A DNA stretch of 28,068 nt from an uncultured Rikenella sp. GTDB lineage: Bacteria > Bacteroidota > Bacteroidia > Bacteroidales > Rikenellaceae. Positions 13,833-20,885 of this stretch are shown here, one piece after another (the first letter of the stretch is position 1; each line of letters starts with the position of its first letter). The position numbers and the translations under genes were made by a program. The stretch lies in the NCBI RefSeq assembly GCF_910579375.1, contig NZ_CAJTUJ010000019.1:1-28068 (forward strand). The letters are read 5' to 3'. The notes under the pieces were generated by a model that saw only the letters and a list, made by a program, of their open reading frames with translations, had not been told where the DNA came from and did no database searches.

Positions 13833-15092
13833 CTACTTCCGAATGGCAGCTACCCCCGGCAGCTCCTTGCCTTCCATATATTCCAGCAAGGCCCCGCCGC
13901 CGGTCGAAACATAGCTTACTTTAGTCGCCATCCCGAACTTGTTGATGCAGGCCACCGAGTCACCGCCCCCGATCAACGAGTAGGCGCCTTTCGCCGTAGC
14001 CTCTACGATCGCCTCTGCGATCGCTTTCGACCCGTTGGCGAAGGTGTCGAATTCGAACACCCCGACCGGCCCGTTCCACAGGATGGTCTTCGATTCGCCG
14101 ATCACCTGACGGAATTTCGTTTCGGTCTTCGGCCCGATGTCCATCCCTTCCCAGCCGTCCGGAATGTCGTTGGCCGGGCAGATCTTCACGTTAGCGTCGT
14201 TGCTGAACGCGTCGCCGCACCGTGCATCTTCGGCCAGAACCAGATTCACGCCCAGTTTCTTGGCCTTTTCGATGATCGCCAGGGCGGTGTCGAACTGGTC
14301 TTTTTCGCAGATCGAGTTCCCGATCTTGCCTCCCTGTGCCGCCATGAAGGTGTAGGTCATCCCCCCGCCGAGGATCAGGTTGTCCACCTTCTCCATCAGC
14401 GATTCGATGATGGTAATCTTGGTCGAGACTTTCGAACCGCCCAGAATCGCCGTAAACGGTTTCTTCGGAGCCTGCAACACGCTGTCGATCGCCTTCAGTT
14501 CCCCCTCCATGATGTAGCCGAACATCTTGTCGTTCGGGAAGAATTCGGCGATCAGCGCCGTCGAAGCGTGTGCTCGGTGCGCTGTCCCGAACGCGTCGTT
14601 GATGTAGCAGTCGGCATACGAAGCGAGTTTCTTCGTAAACTCTTTCTGAGCCTCTTTCACCTTCGCTTTGGCTGCTTTCTTTTCGTCGTCCGTGGCGTCT
14701 TCTTTCAGGCCGCGCGGTTTCCCCTCTTCTTCGGCGTAGTAGCGCAGGTTTTCGAGCAGCAGTACTTCGCCCGGCTTCAAAGCGGCAGCTTTCTGCGCAG
14801 CTTCGGCCCCCATGCAGTCGCCTGCGAATTCGATCTTCTGGCCCAGCAGTTTTTCGACGGTCGGGATGATGTGTTTGAGCGAGTATTTCTCTTCCGCGCC
14901 CTTCGGTCGTCCGAGGTGCGACATGAGGATGACCGAACCGCCCCCGGCCAGCACCTTCTTGATGGTCGGAATCGCCGCCCGGATACGGGTGTCGTCCGTC
15001 ACGTTGAAGTTGGCGTCCAACGGCACGTTGAAGTCTACACGGATAATCGCCCGTTTGCCGGCGAAATCGAAAGTGTCGATTGATTGTTGCAT
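13833..15092 (-). CDS. pgk: Phosphoglycerate kinase
   Basis: Glycolytic enzyme transferring phosphate from 1,3-bisphosphoglycerate to ADP in the cytoplasm. The 419-residue protein has the N-terminal RVDFNVPLD signature (about 18-26), the LGRPKG substrate loop (about 60-65), LLLENLRYY (about 96-104), LGGSKVSTKI in the hinge region, and the nucleotide-binding GGGDSVACI near the C-terminus. Length and motif order are normal. It starts at the ATG 15090-15092 and is transcribed from its own promoter, divergent from the acyltransferase. Confidence 0.97.
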   Translation of the reverse strand: MQQSIDTFDFAGKRAIIRVDFNVPLDANFNVTDDTRIRAAIPTIKKVLAGGGSVILMSHLGRPKGAEEKYSLKHIIPTVEKLLGQKIEFAGDCMGAEAAQKAAALKPGEVLLLENLRYYAEEEGKPRGLKEDATDDEKKAAKAKVKEAQKEFTKKLASYADCYINDAFGTAHRAHASTALIAEFFPNDKMFGYIMEGELKAIDSVLQAPKKPFTAILGGSKVSTKITIIESLMEKVDNLILGGGMTYTFMAAQGGKIGNSICEKDQFDTALAIIEKAKKLGVNLVLAEDARCGDAFSNDANVKICPANDIPDGWEGMDIGPKTETKFRQVIGESKTILWNGPVGVFEFDTFANGSKAIAEAIVEATAKGAYSLIGGGDSVACINKFGMATKVSYVSTGGGALLEYMEGKELPGVAAIRK

Positions 15093-15142
15093 GGTTTGTT
15101 TATGATTCGTTTTACGTAAAAGCGCAACACGGTTTGCTGTGA

Positions 15143-15150
15143 CAAAAATA
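15143..15150 (-). promoter_or_regulatory. -7 element of the pgk promoter
   Basis: TATTTTTG on the minus strand matches TAnnTTTG and lies about 50 bp before the pgk start; the upstream element is weak (TTTCTG, 21 nt away). Confidence 0.6.
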
Positions 15151-15274
15151 GGGATTATTTCGGATTATCATGCAGAAATAATTGCGAAACCTTGTGCGCG
15201 GCAGCCGGATACGGTGGCGGTCGAACGGACGGAAAAGCGTAATTTTGGGGCGGACATTTCTCGGGCACTTCGAT

Positions 15275-16309
15275 ATGCGCAATCCTTATATCAGTTTTCT
15301 CCAGGCTTTCGGCATCCTGCTGGTGGTGGTCGGCCATGCCTTTCCGACTGACGGGCACGATGCGGGGCTCTACCGCTGGATCTACAGTTTCCACATGCCG
15401 CTGTGGATTTTTCTTTCCGGTTATCTGCTGCGGTATACCGCAGCCGGATCCGGTTGCACCGCAGCCGGCTCTTCTTTGGTAGACATCCCGGTCGGCGCGT
15501 TCGTCGCCAAAAAGGCGAGGCGGCTGCTGGTGCCCTATTTTCTGATCAGTACGCTGGTCTTTCTGCCCAAGGTGTGGCTGAGTCGGTGGGCGGTGAAGCC
15601 GGTCGAGCTGGCGTGGGGCGCCTATTTCGAGATGCTGCTCGTGCCGTCGAAAAACGTGATCGTCTACTATTGGTTTCTGCCGACGATTTTTCTGTTGCTG
15701 GTCGGGACGGTGCTGGCCGCTCGGGGGTTGAGGCGGCTGGGAGTCGGCGACCGGGTGCCGCTGTGGGGCTGGGCGCTGGCGACGCTGGCGTTGTCGGTCT
15801 TCAATCCGTTGGACGGCGTCGGGTGGCTCAACTTGAGCGGGGTGGTCAAGTCCGGCTTTTTCTTCGTGCTGGGCATCGTCTATTGTGCGTATCAACGGGA
15901 GATCGACGAGGGGCTGGCGCTCGGCAGCCTGTGGGCGTTGGCGGGCTGGGGCGCGACGTCGGTGCTGGCGACAGTGACCGGTTACGGGGTGGTGAATCCG
16001 TTGGCGGAGCGGCTCACAGCGGTTTGCGGCATCCTGTTCGCGTTGTCGCTGGGGCGGTTCTATCTGCGGAGCGGATGGCGGTTCCTGGCGCCGCTCGACG
16101 GGGCGACGTATGCGATCTTTCTCTTCTCGTGGTTCCCCCAGTCGGCGCTGCGGGTGGTGCTCTACGACTGGGCGCACCTCGATCCGTGGATCGGCGTGCC
16201 GATCAGCACGGCGGCGGGAGTGGCGGTGCCGTGGCTCGTGTGGCGGGGACTGCTGTGGGCCAAGCGGTGGCGGGTGGGGCGGATTTTGGCGGCGGGGTGC
16301 GGGCAGTAA
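15275..16309 (+). CDS. Membrane acyltransferase, acyltransferase-3 family
   Basis: Multi-pass membrane acyltransferase (family that O-acylates cell-surface polysaccharides or related molecules). Of 344 residues, most are hydrophobic, with about ten membrane segments predicted by eye. The N-terminal ISFLQAFGILLVVVGHAF (about 5-22) carries the hallmark early histidine, and FHMPLWIFLSGYLLRY (about 40-55) is the second family signature. The start is the ATG at 15275; the frame is open from 15182 but that stretch is polar. A cluster of short palindromes (15428-15470) encodes the Ala/Gly-rich TAAGSGCTAAGSS loop after the second helix. The acceptor is unknown; the sialate esterase 40 bp downstream on the same strand may be co-transcribed. 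Confidence 0.85.
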   Translation: MRNPYISFLQAFGILLVVVGHAFPTDGHDAGLYRWIYSFHMPLWIFLSGYLLRYTAAGSGCTAAGSSLVDIPVGAFVAKKARRLLVPYFLISTLVFLPKVWLSRWAVKPVELAWGAYFEMLLVPSKNVIVYYWFLPTIFLLLVGTVLAARGLRRLGVGDRVPLWGWALATLALSVFNPLDGVGWLNLSGVVKSGFFFVLGIVYCAYQREIDEGLALGSLWALAGWGATSVLATVTGYGVVNPLAERLTAVCGILFALSLGRFYLRSGWRFLAPLDGATYAIFLFSWFPQSALRVVLYDWAHLDPWIGVPISTAAGVAVPWLVWRGLLWAKRWRVGRILAAGCGQ

Positions 16310-16349
16310 GGGATTTTTAGCTACCTTTATAAGGTCTTAAACAACGAAA

Positions 16350-18584
16350 ATGAGTCGTTCTATGAGGAGAATTTGTCTGACTCTTTGTGCTTTGCTGGTT
16401 GTTTCCGGGGCGAGCGGCGCCCGGAGGCCTGCTGCGGTGAAACCGGCGCCGGTGCGGGTGGCGTGTGTGGGGAACAGCATCACTTATGGCATGCTGGTCG
16501 AGGATCGCGAGCGGAACTGCTATCCGGCGGTGCTGGGGCGGATGCTCGGGGCGGGATACGATGTCCGCAATTTCGGCCACAGCGGAGCCACGCTGCTCAA
16601 TAAGGGGCACAATCCGTACACCAAGACGAAAGAGTACGCCGAGGCGATCGCTTTCCGACCGGATATCGTGGTGATCCACCTCGGTATCAACGACACCGAT
16701 CCGCGCAACTGGCCGAACTTCCGGGACGAGTTCATTCCGGACTACGCGGCGCTGATCGAGAGCTTTCGCGAGGCCAATCCGGCGGCGAAGGTCTACATCT
16801 GCCGGATGACGCCGATCCCGCACCGCCACCGGCGGTTCAAGGCGGGGACGCGCGACTGGCACCACCAGATTCAGGAGGCGATCGAGCGGGTGGCGGCGTC
16901 GCAGCGGACGGGGTTGATCGACCTGGAACCGGTCTTGAAGGATCGGCCGGAGCTGTTGCCGGACGCCGTGCATCCGAATGTGGAGGGGGCGCGGCTGTTG
17001 GCCGAAGAGATTTATCGCGCGCTGACGGGTGATTACGGAAAATTGCGGATGTCGCCGGCCTATACGGACCGGATGGTGCTCCAGCGGGGAGTGGTGACGC
17101 GGATCGGCGGTCGGGCGAATGCGGGCCGGTTGGTGACGGTGACGGTGGCCGACACGGTGCGGCGGGCGAAGTCGGGGCGGTTGCGGTTTGGACAGATCGC
17201 TGCCTCGGACACGGTGACGGCGGGTGCGGACGGATGGTGGGAGGTGCGGTTGCCGCTGGAGGAGCCGATGCTCTCGGGGGTGCTGGCGATCGCGACGGAG
17301 GATACGGTGGCTCTGTATCGGGATGTGGCGGTGGGCGAGGTGTGGATCGCGGCGGGGCAGTCGAACATGTCGTGGCCGGTGGCGCGCGCGGCGGAGCGGG
17401 CCGAGGCGAGGCCGACCGGTCGGATTCGGCTCTTCCGAGCCAATCCCACGTTTGCCGATGAGCGGGGGCGGCTGGACAGTACGGAGCTCGCCCGGCTGAA
17501 CCGGTTGGATTATATCCGTAACCCGCAGGGATGGGTTTCGGGGAGCGATACGGCGGCGGTGGAGGAGTTTTCGGCTGTCGCCTGGTTTTTCGGACAGATG
17601 CTGGCCGACTCGCTGGGGGCGGAAGTGCCGGTGGGGTTGATCGAGATTTCGCTGGGCGGGGCGCCGGCCGAGGCGTTCGTCTCGCGGCGCATCTTAGAGG
17701 ACGATCCGGCGTTGGTGGATGTGCTCTACGACTGGCGGAACAACGAGATGGCGCAGGATTGGGTGAGGGGCGTGATCCGGGGCAATCTGGAGGGGGTGAA
17801 AAATCCGTTGCAGCGGCACTTTTTCGAACCGGCCTATCTGTACGAGAGCCGGGTGGCTCCGCTGGCGGCGGGGTACGATGCCGAGGGGGTGATCTGGTAC
17901 CAGGGGGAGAGCAATGCGCACAACGCGGAGTTGCACGAGAGGCTTTTTCCGGCGGTGGTGAAAAGTTTTCGCGAGGCGTTCGGTCAAAATTCCTACGGTG
18001 GTCTGATGCCGTTCTATTTCGTGCAGCTCTCTTCGCTGAACCGGCCGAGCTGGCCGCACTTCCGGGACAGTCAGCGGCGGCTGGAGGAAAGACTCCATGG
18101 GTGGGATGATGTTCATATGGTGGTCAGTTCCGATCTGGGGGATTCGACGGACGTCCATCCGCGACACAAGAAGCCGATCGGCGAACGGCTGGCTCGGCGG
18201 TGTTTGTTTCAACGGTATAGTTATCCGAATCGGTTCAAATCGCTGGAGACGGCGCAGAGTCCCACGGTGATTGACGGAGCGACGCAATATTACGATACGG
18301 TGTTTGTCGATTTCAGTCGTCCGTTGGCTACGTTGGACGATGAACCGGTGAGAGGGTTCGAGATCGAGGTTGCCGACGGAAAGTTCTATCCGGCGACGGG
18401 GCGGATAGAGGGGCGGCAGGTGATTCTGACGGCGTCGAGCGAAGGCCCCCTGCGATTGCAGGGGACGCCGCCGCGTATTCGTTACGGCTGGCAGCCCTTT
18501 ACGCGGGCGAATCTCTGCGGGGTGGCGCCGTATCGTATGCCGGTGTCGACTTTTGAAATACGGGTGAATTGTAGCAAACATTAA
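16350..18584 (+). CDS. Two-module SGNH esterase / sialate O-acetylesterase
   Basis: Predicted secreted esterase removing O-acetyl groups from sialic acids. A signal peptide (about 1-24) precedes two catalytic modules. The first (about 35-225) is an SGNH/GDSL hydrolase: GNSITYG (catalytic Ser), GHSGAT, LGIND and DAVHPN (Asp-His). The second (about 235-740) is a sialate O-acetylesterase: GEVWIAAGQSNMSWPV (catalytic Ser), GVIWYQGESNA, and STDVHPRHK for the catalytic His. Bimodular esterases of this kind are known in Tannerella and Bacteroides, where they help strip acetylated sialic acids from mucins. It lies 40 bp after the acyltransferase and 9 bp before rfbC, so co-transcription is plausible although the functions differ. 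No neighbouring sialidase is visible in the window. Confidence 0.9.
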   Translation: MSRSMRRICLTLCALLVVSGASGARRPAAVKPAPVRVACVGNSITYGMLVEDRERNCYPAVLGRMLGAGYDVRNFGHSGATLLNKGHNPYTKTKEYAEAIAFRPDIVVIHLGINDTDPRNWPNFRDEFIPDYAALIESFREANPAAKVYICRMTPIPHRHRRFKAGTRDWHHQIQEAIERVAASQRTGLIDLEPVLKDRPELLPDAVHPNVEGARLLAEEIYRALTGDYGKLRMSPAYTDRMVLQRGVVTRIGGRANAGRLVTVTVADTVRRAKSGRLRFGQIAASDTVTAGADGWWEVRLPLEEPMLSGVLAIATEDTVALYRDVAVGEVWIAAGQSNMSWPVARAAERAEARPTGRIRLFRANPTFADERGRLDSTELARLNRLDYIRNPQGWVSGSDTAAVEEFSAVAWFFGQMLADSLGAEVPVGLIEISLGGAPAEAFVSRRILEDDPALVDVLYDWRNNEMAQDWVRGVIRGNLEGVKNPLQRHFFEPAYLYESRVAPLAAGYDAEGVIWYQGESNAHNAELHERLFPAVVKSFREAFGQNSYGGLMPFYFVQLSSLNRPSWPHFRDSQRRLEERLHGWDDVHMVVSSDLGDSTDVHPRHKKPIGERLARRCLFQRYSYPNRFKSLETAQSPTVIDGATQYYDTVFVDFSRPLATLDDEPVRGFEIEVADGKFYPATGRIEGRQVILTASSEGPLRLQGTPPRIRYGWQPFTRANLCGVAPYRMPVSTFEIRVNCSKH

Positions 18585-18593
18585 ACAGAATAG

Positions 18594-19160
18594 ATGGCTG
18601 AATTTAAAAAGGTGGAGACCCCGATCGAGGGGCTGTTCGTGATCGAGCCGACGGTGTTCGGCGATGCGAGGGGCTTTTTTATGGAGACCTATGCCAAACG
18701 CGATTTCGATGCGATGGCGGGCAGTCCGGTCGATTTCGTGCAGGACAACCACAGCAAGTCGCGGCGCGGGGTGTTGCGCGGGCTGCATTTCCAGACGCAG
18801 CATGCGCAGGGCAAGCTGATCCGGGTCGTCGCGGGGGCGGTCTATGACGTGGCGGTCGACCTGCGGGCCGGGAGCCCGACCTACGGGCGGTGGCACGGGG
18901 TGGAGCTGTCGGCGGAAAACAAACGGCAGTTCTATGTCCCGGCGGGATTCGCACACGGCTTTCTGACGCTGGTGGATGACACGGAGTTCCTCTACAAATG
19001 CACGGACTACTACCATCCGGAGTTCGACGGCGGGGTGCGGTGGAACGATCCGCAGATCGGCGTGGACTGGCGGCTGGCCGAATACGGCTTCGATCCGTCG
19101 GGCGAGGGGCTGCTGCTCTCGGCGAAGGATCGGGTGCAGCCGCTGTTGGAGGAGTTGTAG
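18594..19160 (+). CDS. rfbC: dTDP-4-dehydrorhamnose 3,5-epimerase
   Basis: Epimerises dTDP-4-keto-6-deoxyglucose on the way to dTDP-L-rhamnose for surface polysaccharides. The 188-residue cupin-fold protein has RGVLRGLHFQ (about 59-68; catalytic His), the barrel strand KLIRVVAGAVYDVAVDLR, VPAGFAHGF and YKCTDYYHPEFDGGVRWNDP with the catalytic Tyr/Asp region. Length is typical. The usual partners rfbA, rfbB and rfbD are not next to it in this window. It begins 9 bp after the esterase and ends with a strong terminator. Confidence 0.96.
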   Translation: MAEFKKVETPIEGLFVIEPTVFGDARGFFMETYAKRDFDAMAGSPVDFVQDNHSKSRRGVLRGLHFQTQHAQGKLIRVVAGAVYDVAVDLRAGSPTYGRWHGVELSAENKRQFYVPAGFAHGFLTLVDDTEFLYKCTDYYHPEFDGGVRWNDPQIGVDWRLAEYGFDPSGEGLLLSAKDRVQPLLEEL

Positions 19161-19179
19161 GCTCGGTACCCATAACAAA

Positions 19180-19239
19180 GCATCCCGGGCGATGCCTCGT
19201 TTGTAGGGACGAGGTGTCGTCCGGGATGCGTTTGTTTTT
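19180..19239 (+). terminator. Terminator after rfbC
   Basis: A long stem pairs GCATCCCGG...CCTCGT (19180-19200) with ACGAGG...CCGGGATGC (19209-19229), followed by GTTTGTTTTT. Confidence 0.92.
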
Positions 19240-19250
19240 AGTAGTGCGGC

Positions 19251-19703
19251 TTACCACTCGACGGGGTCGGCGAGGATATGGCCGTCGGCGGCGTCTTCGG
19301 CCGTGAAGGCGCCGCCGCGGTACTGCACGCAAAGCATCGTGAGCGGTTCAGTGCCGTTGTTGCGCACGGAGCGCCGGCCGGCGGGAGCTACGCGGACGAC
19401 GCTCCCTTCCGATACGGAAAAGACGTGGCCGTCTACCTGAAATTCACCCGAGCCGCTGAGGAAGAAGTAGAGCTCTTCGTGGGTTTTGTGGGTGTGGAGG
19501 AATCCCGTTTCCGTCCCCGGCTGGAATACCTGGAACGAAAACTCGCCGCCCGTTGCGTTCACGGCGCTGCCGCCGAACACTTTGCCCGGAATCCTGATCT
19601 CAGACCCCAGCTCGAGCACATACTCTCCCAGTTCGTTCAGCTGGCCGATCCGGATCGCGCTGAAGTTGGCGCCTGTCGCCGATTTTTCAATCTGTTTCAT
19701 CAT
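19251..19703 (-). CDS. Cupin-domain protein
   Basis: Single-domain cupin of about 150 residues. The metal-site motifs are visible: the first as TGFLHTHKTHEELYFFLSG (His/His/Glu) and the second around VSEGSVVRVAPAGRRSVRN. A conserved double-psi barrel with no fused domain is typical of small cupin_2 proteins; substrate unknown. Starts at 19703 or 19700 (ATGATGAAACAG) are equally possible; the frame is open to 19757, but a promoter overlaps that part. It is divergent from the HxlR regulator at 19913, an arrangement that usually means the regulator controls its neighbour. Confidence 0.85.
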   Translation of the reverse strand: MMKQIEKSATGANFSAIRIGQLNELGEYVLELGSEIRIPGKVFGGSAVNATGGEFSFQVFQPGTETGFLHTHKTHEELYFFLSGSGEFQVDGHVFSVSEGSVVRVAPAGRRSVRNNGTEPLTMLCVQYRGGAFTAEDAADGHILADPVEW

Positions 19704-19726
19704 TGTGTTGGTTTTGGTTCGTGCTG

Positions 19727-19757
19727 CAAAACTATATTCTTTAATATTGTTTGTCAA
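19727..19757 (-). promoter_or_regulatory. Promoter of the cupin gene
   Basis: On the minus strand TTG (19755-19757), 20 nt, TAGTTTTG (19727-19734) matches the Bacteroidota consensus; the transcript would start about 15-20 nt before the ATG pair. Confidence 0.65.
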
Positions 19758-19854
19758 GAGGTTACATTTTTGTTCAATACTAACCTTTTGGTCGCTTTTG
19801 CTGAAAAAGAGCGGGTTGGAGATCGAAAAATATCGATCTTTTCAGCGGGTTGCT

Positions 19855-19862
19855 TAACTTTG
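19855..19862 (+). promoter_or_regulatory. -7 element of the HxlR-type gene
   Basis: TAACTTTG matches TAnnTTTG about 50 bp before the ATG. No clear upstream TTG is seen. Confidence 0.5.
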
Positions 19863-19875
19863 ATTCTGAAAGTTG

Positions 19876-19890
19876 CTAACTAAAAGTTAG
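19876..19890. promoter_or_regulatory. Candidate HxlR operator
   Basis: CTAACT-AAA-AGTTAG is a perfect 6-bp inverted repeat lying just after the predicted start point of the regulator gene, where binding would block its own transcription. A related half (ACTAACC...GGT) lies near 19779-19793 in the shared intergenic region. Confidence 0.5.
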
Positions 19891-19912
19891 TGTTTGGTGC
19901 ACAAAAGGTTGA

Positions 19913-20296
19913 ATGATGCAAAAAAAGGCTGAAGGGAATTCTTTGATCGAGATGTGTCCGATTCGGAACATCGTCGCCCGGTTCGGAAACAAGTGGTCGT
20001 TGCTGGTGGTGGTCTTGCTGAGCGAACGGGAGGCGACGCGGTTCAATGAGTTGTGCCGGTCGATTCCGGACATCTCGTCGCGTGTGTTGTCAAGTACGCT
20101 CAAGATGTTGGAAACGGACGGGCTGGTGAGTCGCACGGTCTATCCGGAGGTGCCGCCGCGGGTCGAGTATCGGCTGACGGAGATCGGCCGTTCGCTGGTT
20201 CCGCTTATCGGTCGGCTGACGGAGTGGGCCCAAACGAATATGAAGTCGATCGTCGAACACCGTCGGGTTTACGAGGCGGAGCAGGTTTCGGGTTGA
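19913..20296 (+). CDS. HxlR-family transcriptional regulator
   Basis: A 127-residue winged-helix DNA-binding protein. The family signature is clear: CPIRNIVARFGNKWSLLVVVLLSE (about 15-38), FNELCRSIPDISSRVLSSTLKMLETDGLVSR (about 44-74, recognition helix) and VEYRLTEIGRSLVPLI. The early cysteine (Cys15, in MCPI) is at the position used for redox or electrophile sensing in some family members. Start at ATG 19913 or the adjacent ATG at 19916. It probably controls itself and the divergent cupin gene. Confidence 0.93.
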   Translation: MMQKKAEGNSLIEMCPIRNIVARFGNKWSLLVVVLLSEREATRFNELCRSIPDISSRVLSSTLKMLETDGLVSRTVYPEVPPRVEYRLTEIGRSLVPLIGRLTEWAQTNMKSIVEHRRVYEAEQVSG

Positions 20297-20527
20297 GGGA
20301 GTGTGGCTCGTCGGGGTTAATGGTTTGAGGCAGAGGTTGGTATTGGAAATGCATAAGCATTTCCTGTCCACGGGACGTGGGATCCGCGCGGCTCGAATGC
20401 AGTCTCCTCCTTTAGGACAGACGCACGCCATGTCTAAAGAGGGAAATCGTCAAAATGTGCTTGTGCGTTTTGACAAGATTTCCCCAGGCGCGCGAAACAG
20501 AGAATCGGGTAGAGGCGGCCAGTAAAA
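20297..20527. repeat. Intergenic repeat block with three hairpins
   Basis: No gene. It contains the hairpin GGAAATGC-ATAA-GCATTTCC (20345-20364), then a 65-bp segment (20366-20430) matching about 55 of 65 positions, without gaps, of the window's final 65 bp (28004-28068), where the preceding hairpin is instead GCGAAAC-GTA-GTTTCGC. A long stem at 20441-20484 (GGGAAATC and GTCAAAA with complements) follows, related in reverse orientation to 24237-24277. GGGTAGAGGC at 20507-20516 leads into the hairpin after cassette B. Confidence 0.7.
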
Positions 20528-20540
20528 GACGCTGTGCGTC
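20528..20540 (-). repeat. Small hairpin directly after cassette B
   Basis: GACGC-TGT-GCGTC lies in the same position relative to the cassette stop and the GGGTAGAGGC motif as the hairpin after cassette A, with the same loop and a different but paired stem. Confidence 0.7.
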
Positions 20541-20543
20541 CGT

Positions 20544-20740
20544 TTATTCCGAGAGGCAACGCAACTGAAAACTGTAAGCGCGGTAGTCCGCGCTGCTGGA
20601 ATAGAGCCACGTCACGCCGAGACGTAAGTTCATGCCGTTGGTGCTGCTGATCGTGGACGACCAACTGTACCCGCTGCCGCCGACGTTCGCCAGATCGCCC
20701 AATCTCCCATAATTGCCTGCGTCGCGGAAGCCCGGGGCGG
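20544..20740 (-). pseudogene. Headless C-terminal cassette B (FISUMP-like fold end)
   Basis: A 65-codon minus-strand frame from PAPGFRD to QLRCLSE-stop, containing GYSWSST and a serine-rich variable stretch. It aligns without length change with cassette C; the final 29 nt are identical in A, B and C, whereas the region between residues 5 and 57 has many differences. It starts right after the terminator of the DUF4838 gene and has no own N-terminal part: the frame reaches an ATG near 20822 only by reading through that terminator. A silent or diversifiable cassette, or a relic. Confidence 0.6.
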
Positions 20741-20782
20741 GATGTCGAACGACACTCCGATGCGAGTTTGTCCGGGAAATTG

Positions 20783-20829
20783 TAACAAAAACCGCCCGGC
20801 GTATCCGTGAGAAAGATACCACCGGGCGG
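20783..20829 (-). terminator. Terminator of the DUF4838/WbqC transcript
   Basis: CCGCCCGG (20792-20799) pairs with CCGGGCGG (20822-20829), with an inner GTATC/GATAC stem. On the minus strand TTTTTGTTACAA follows, giving a proper T-tract 57 bp after the stop codon. Confidence 0.85.
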
Positions 20830-20885
20830 GTCTCGGAAAGGGAGGCTGAAGAACGCCAGTTTCCGCCTCCGTGCGATGTGGCCGA

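Noticed and set aside
20297..20540. CRISPR array
   Set aside because: Repeats are few, differ in sequence and length, and are not regularly spaced; no cas genes are present.
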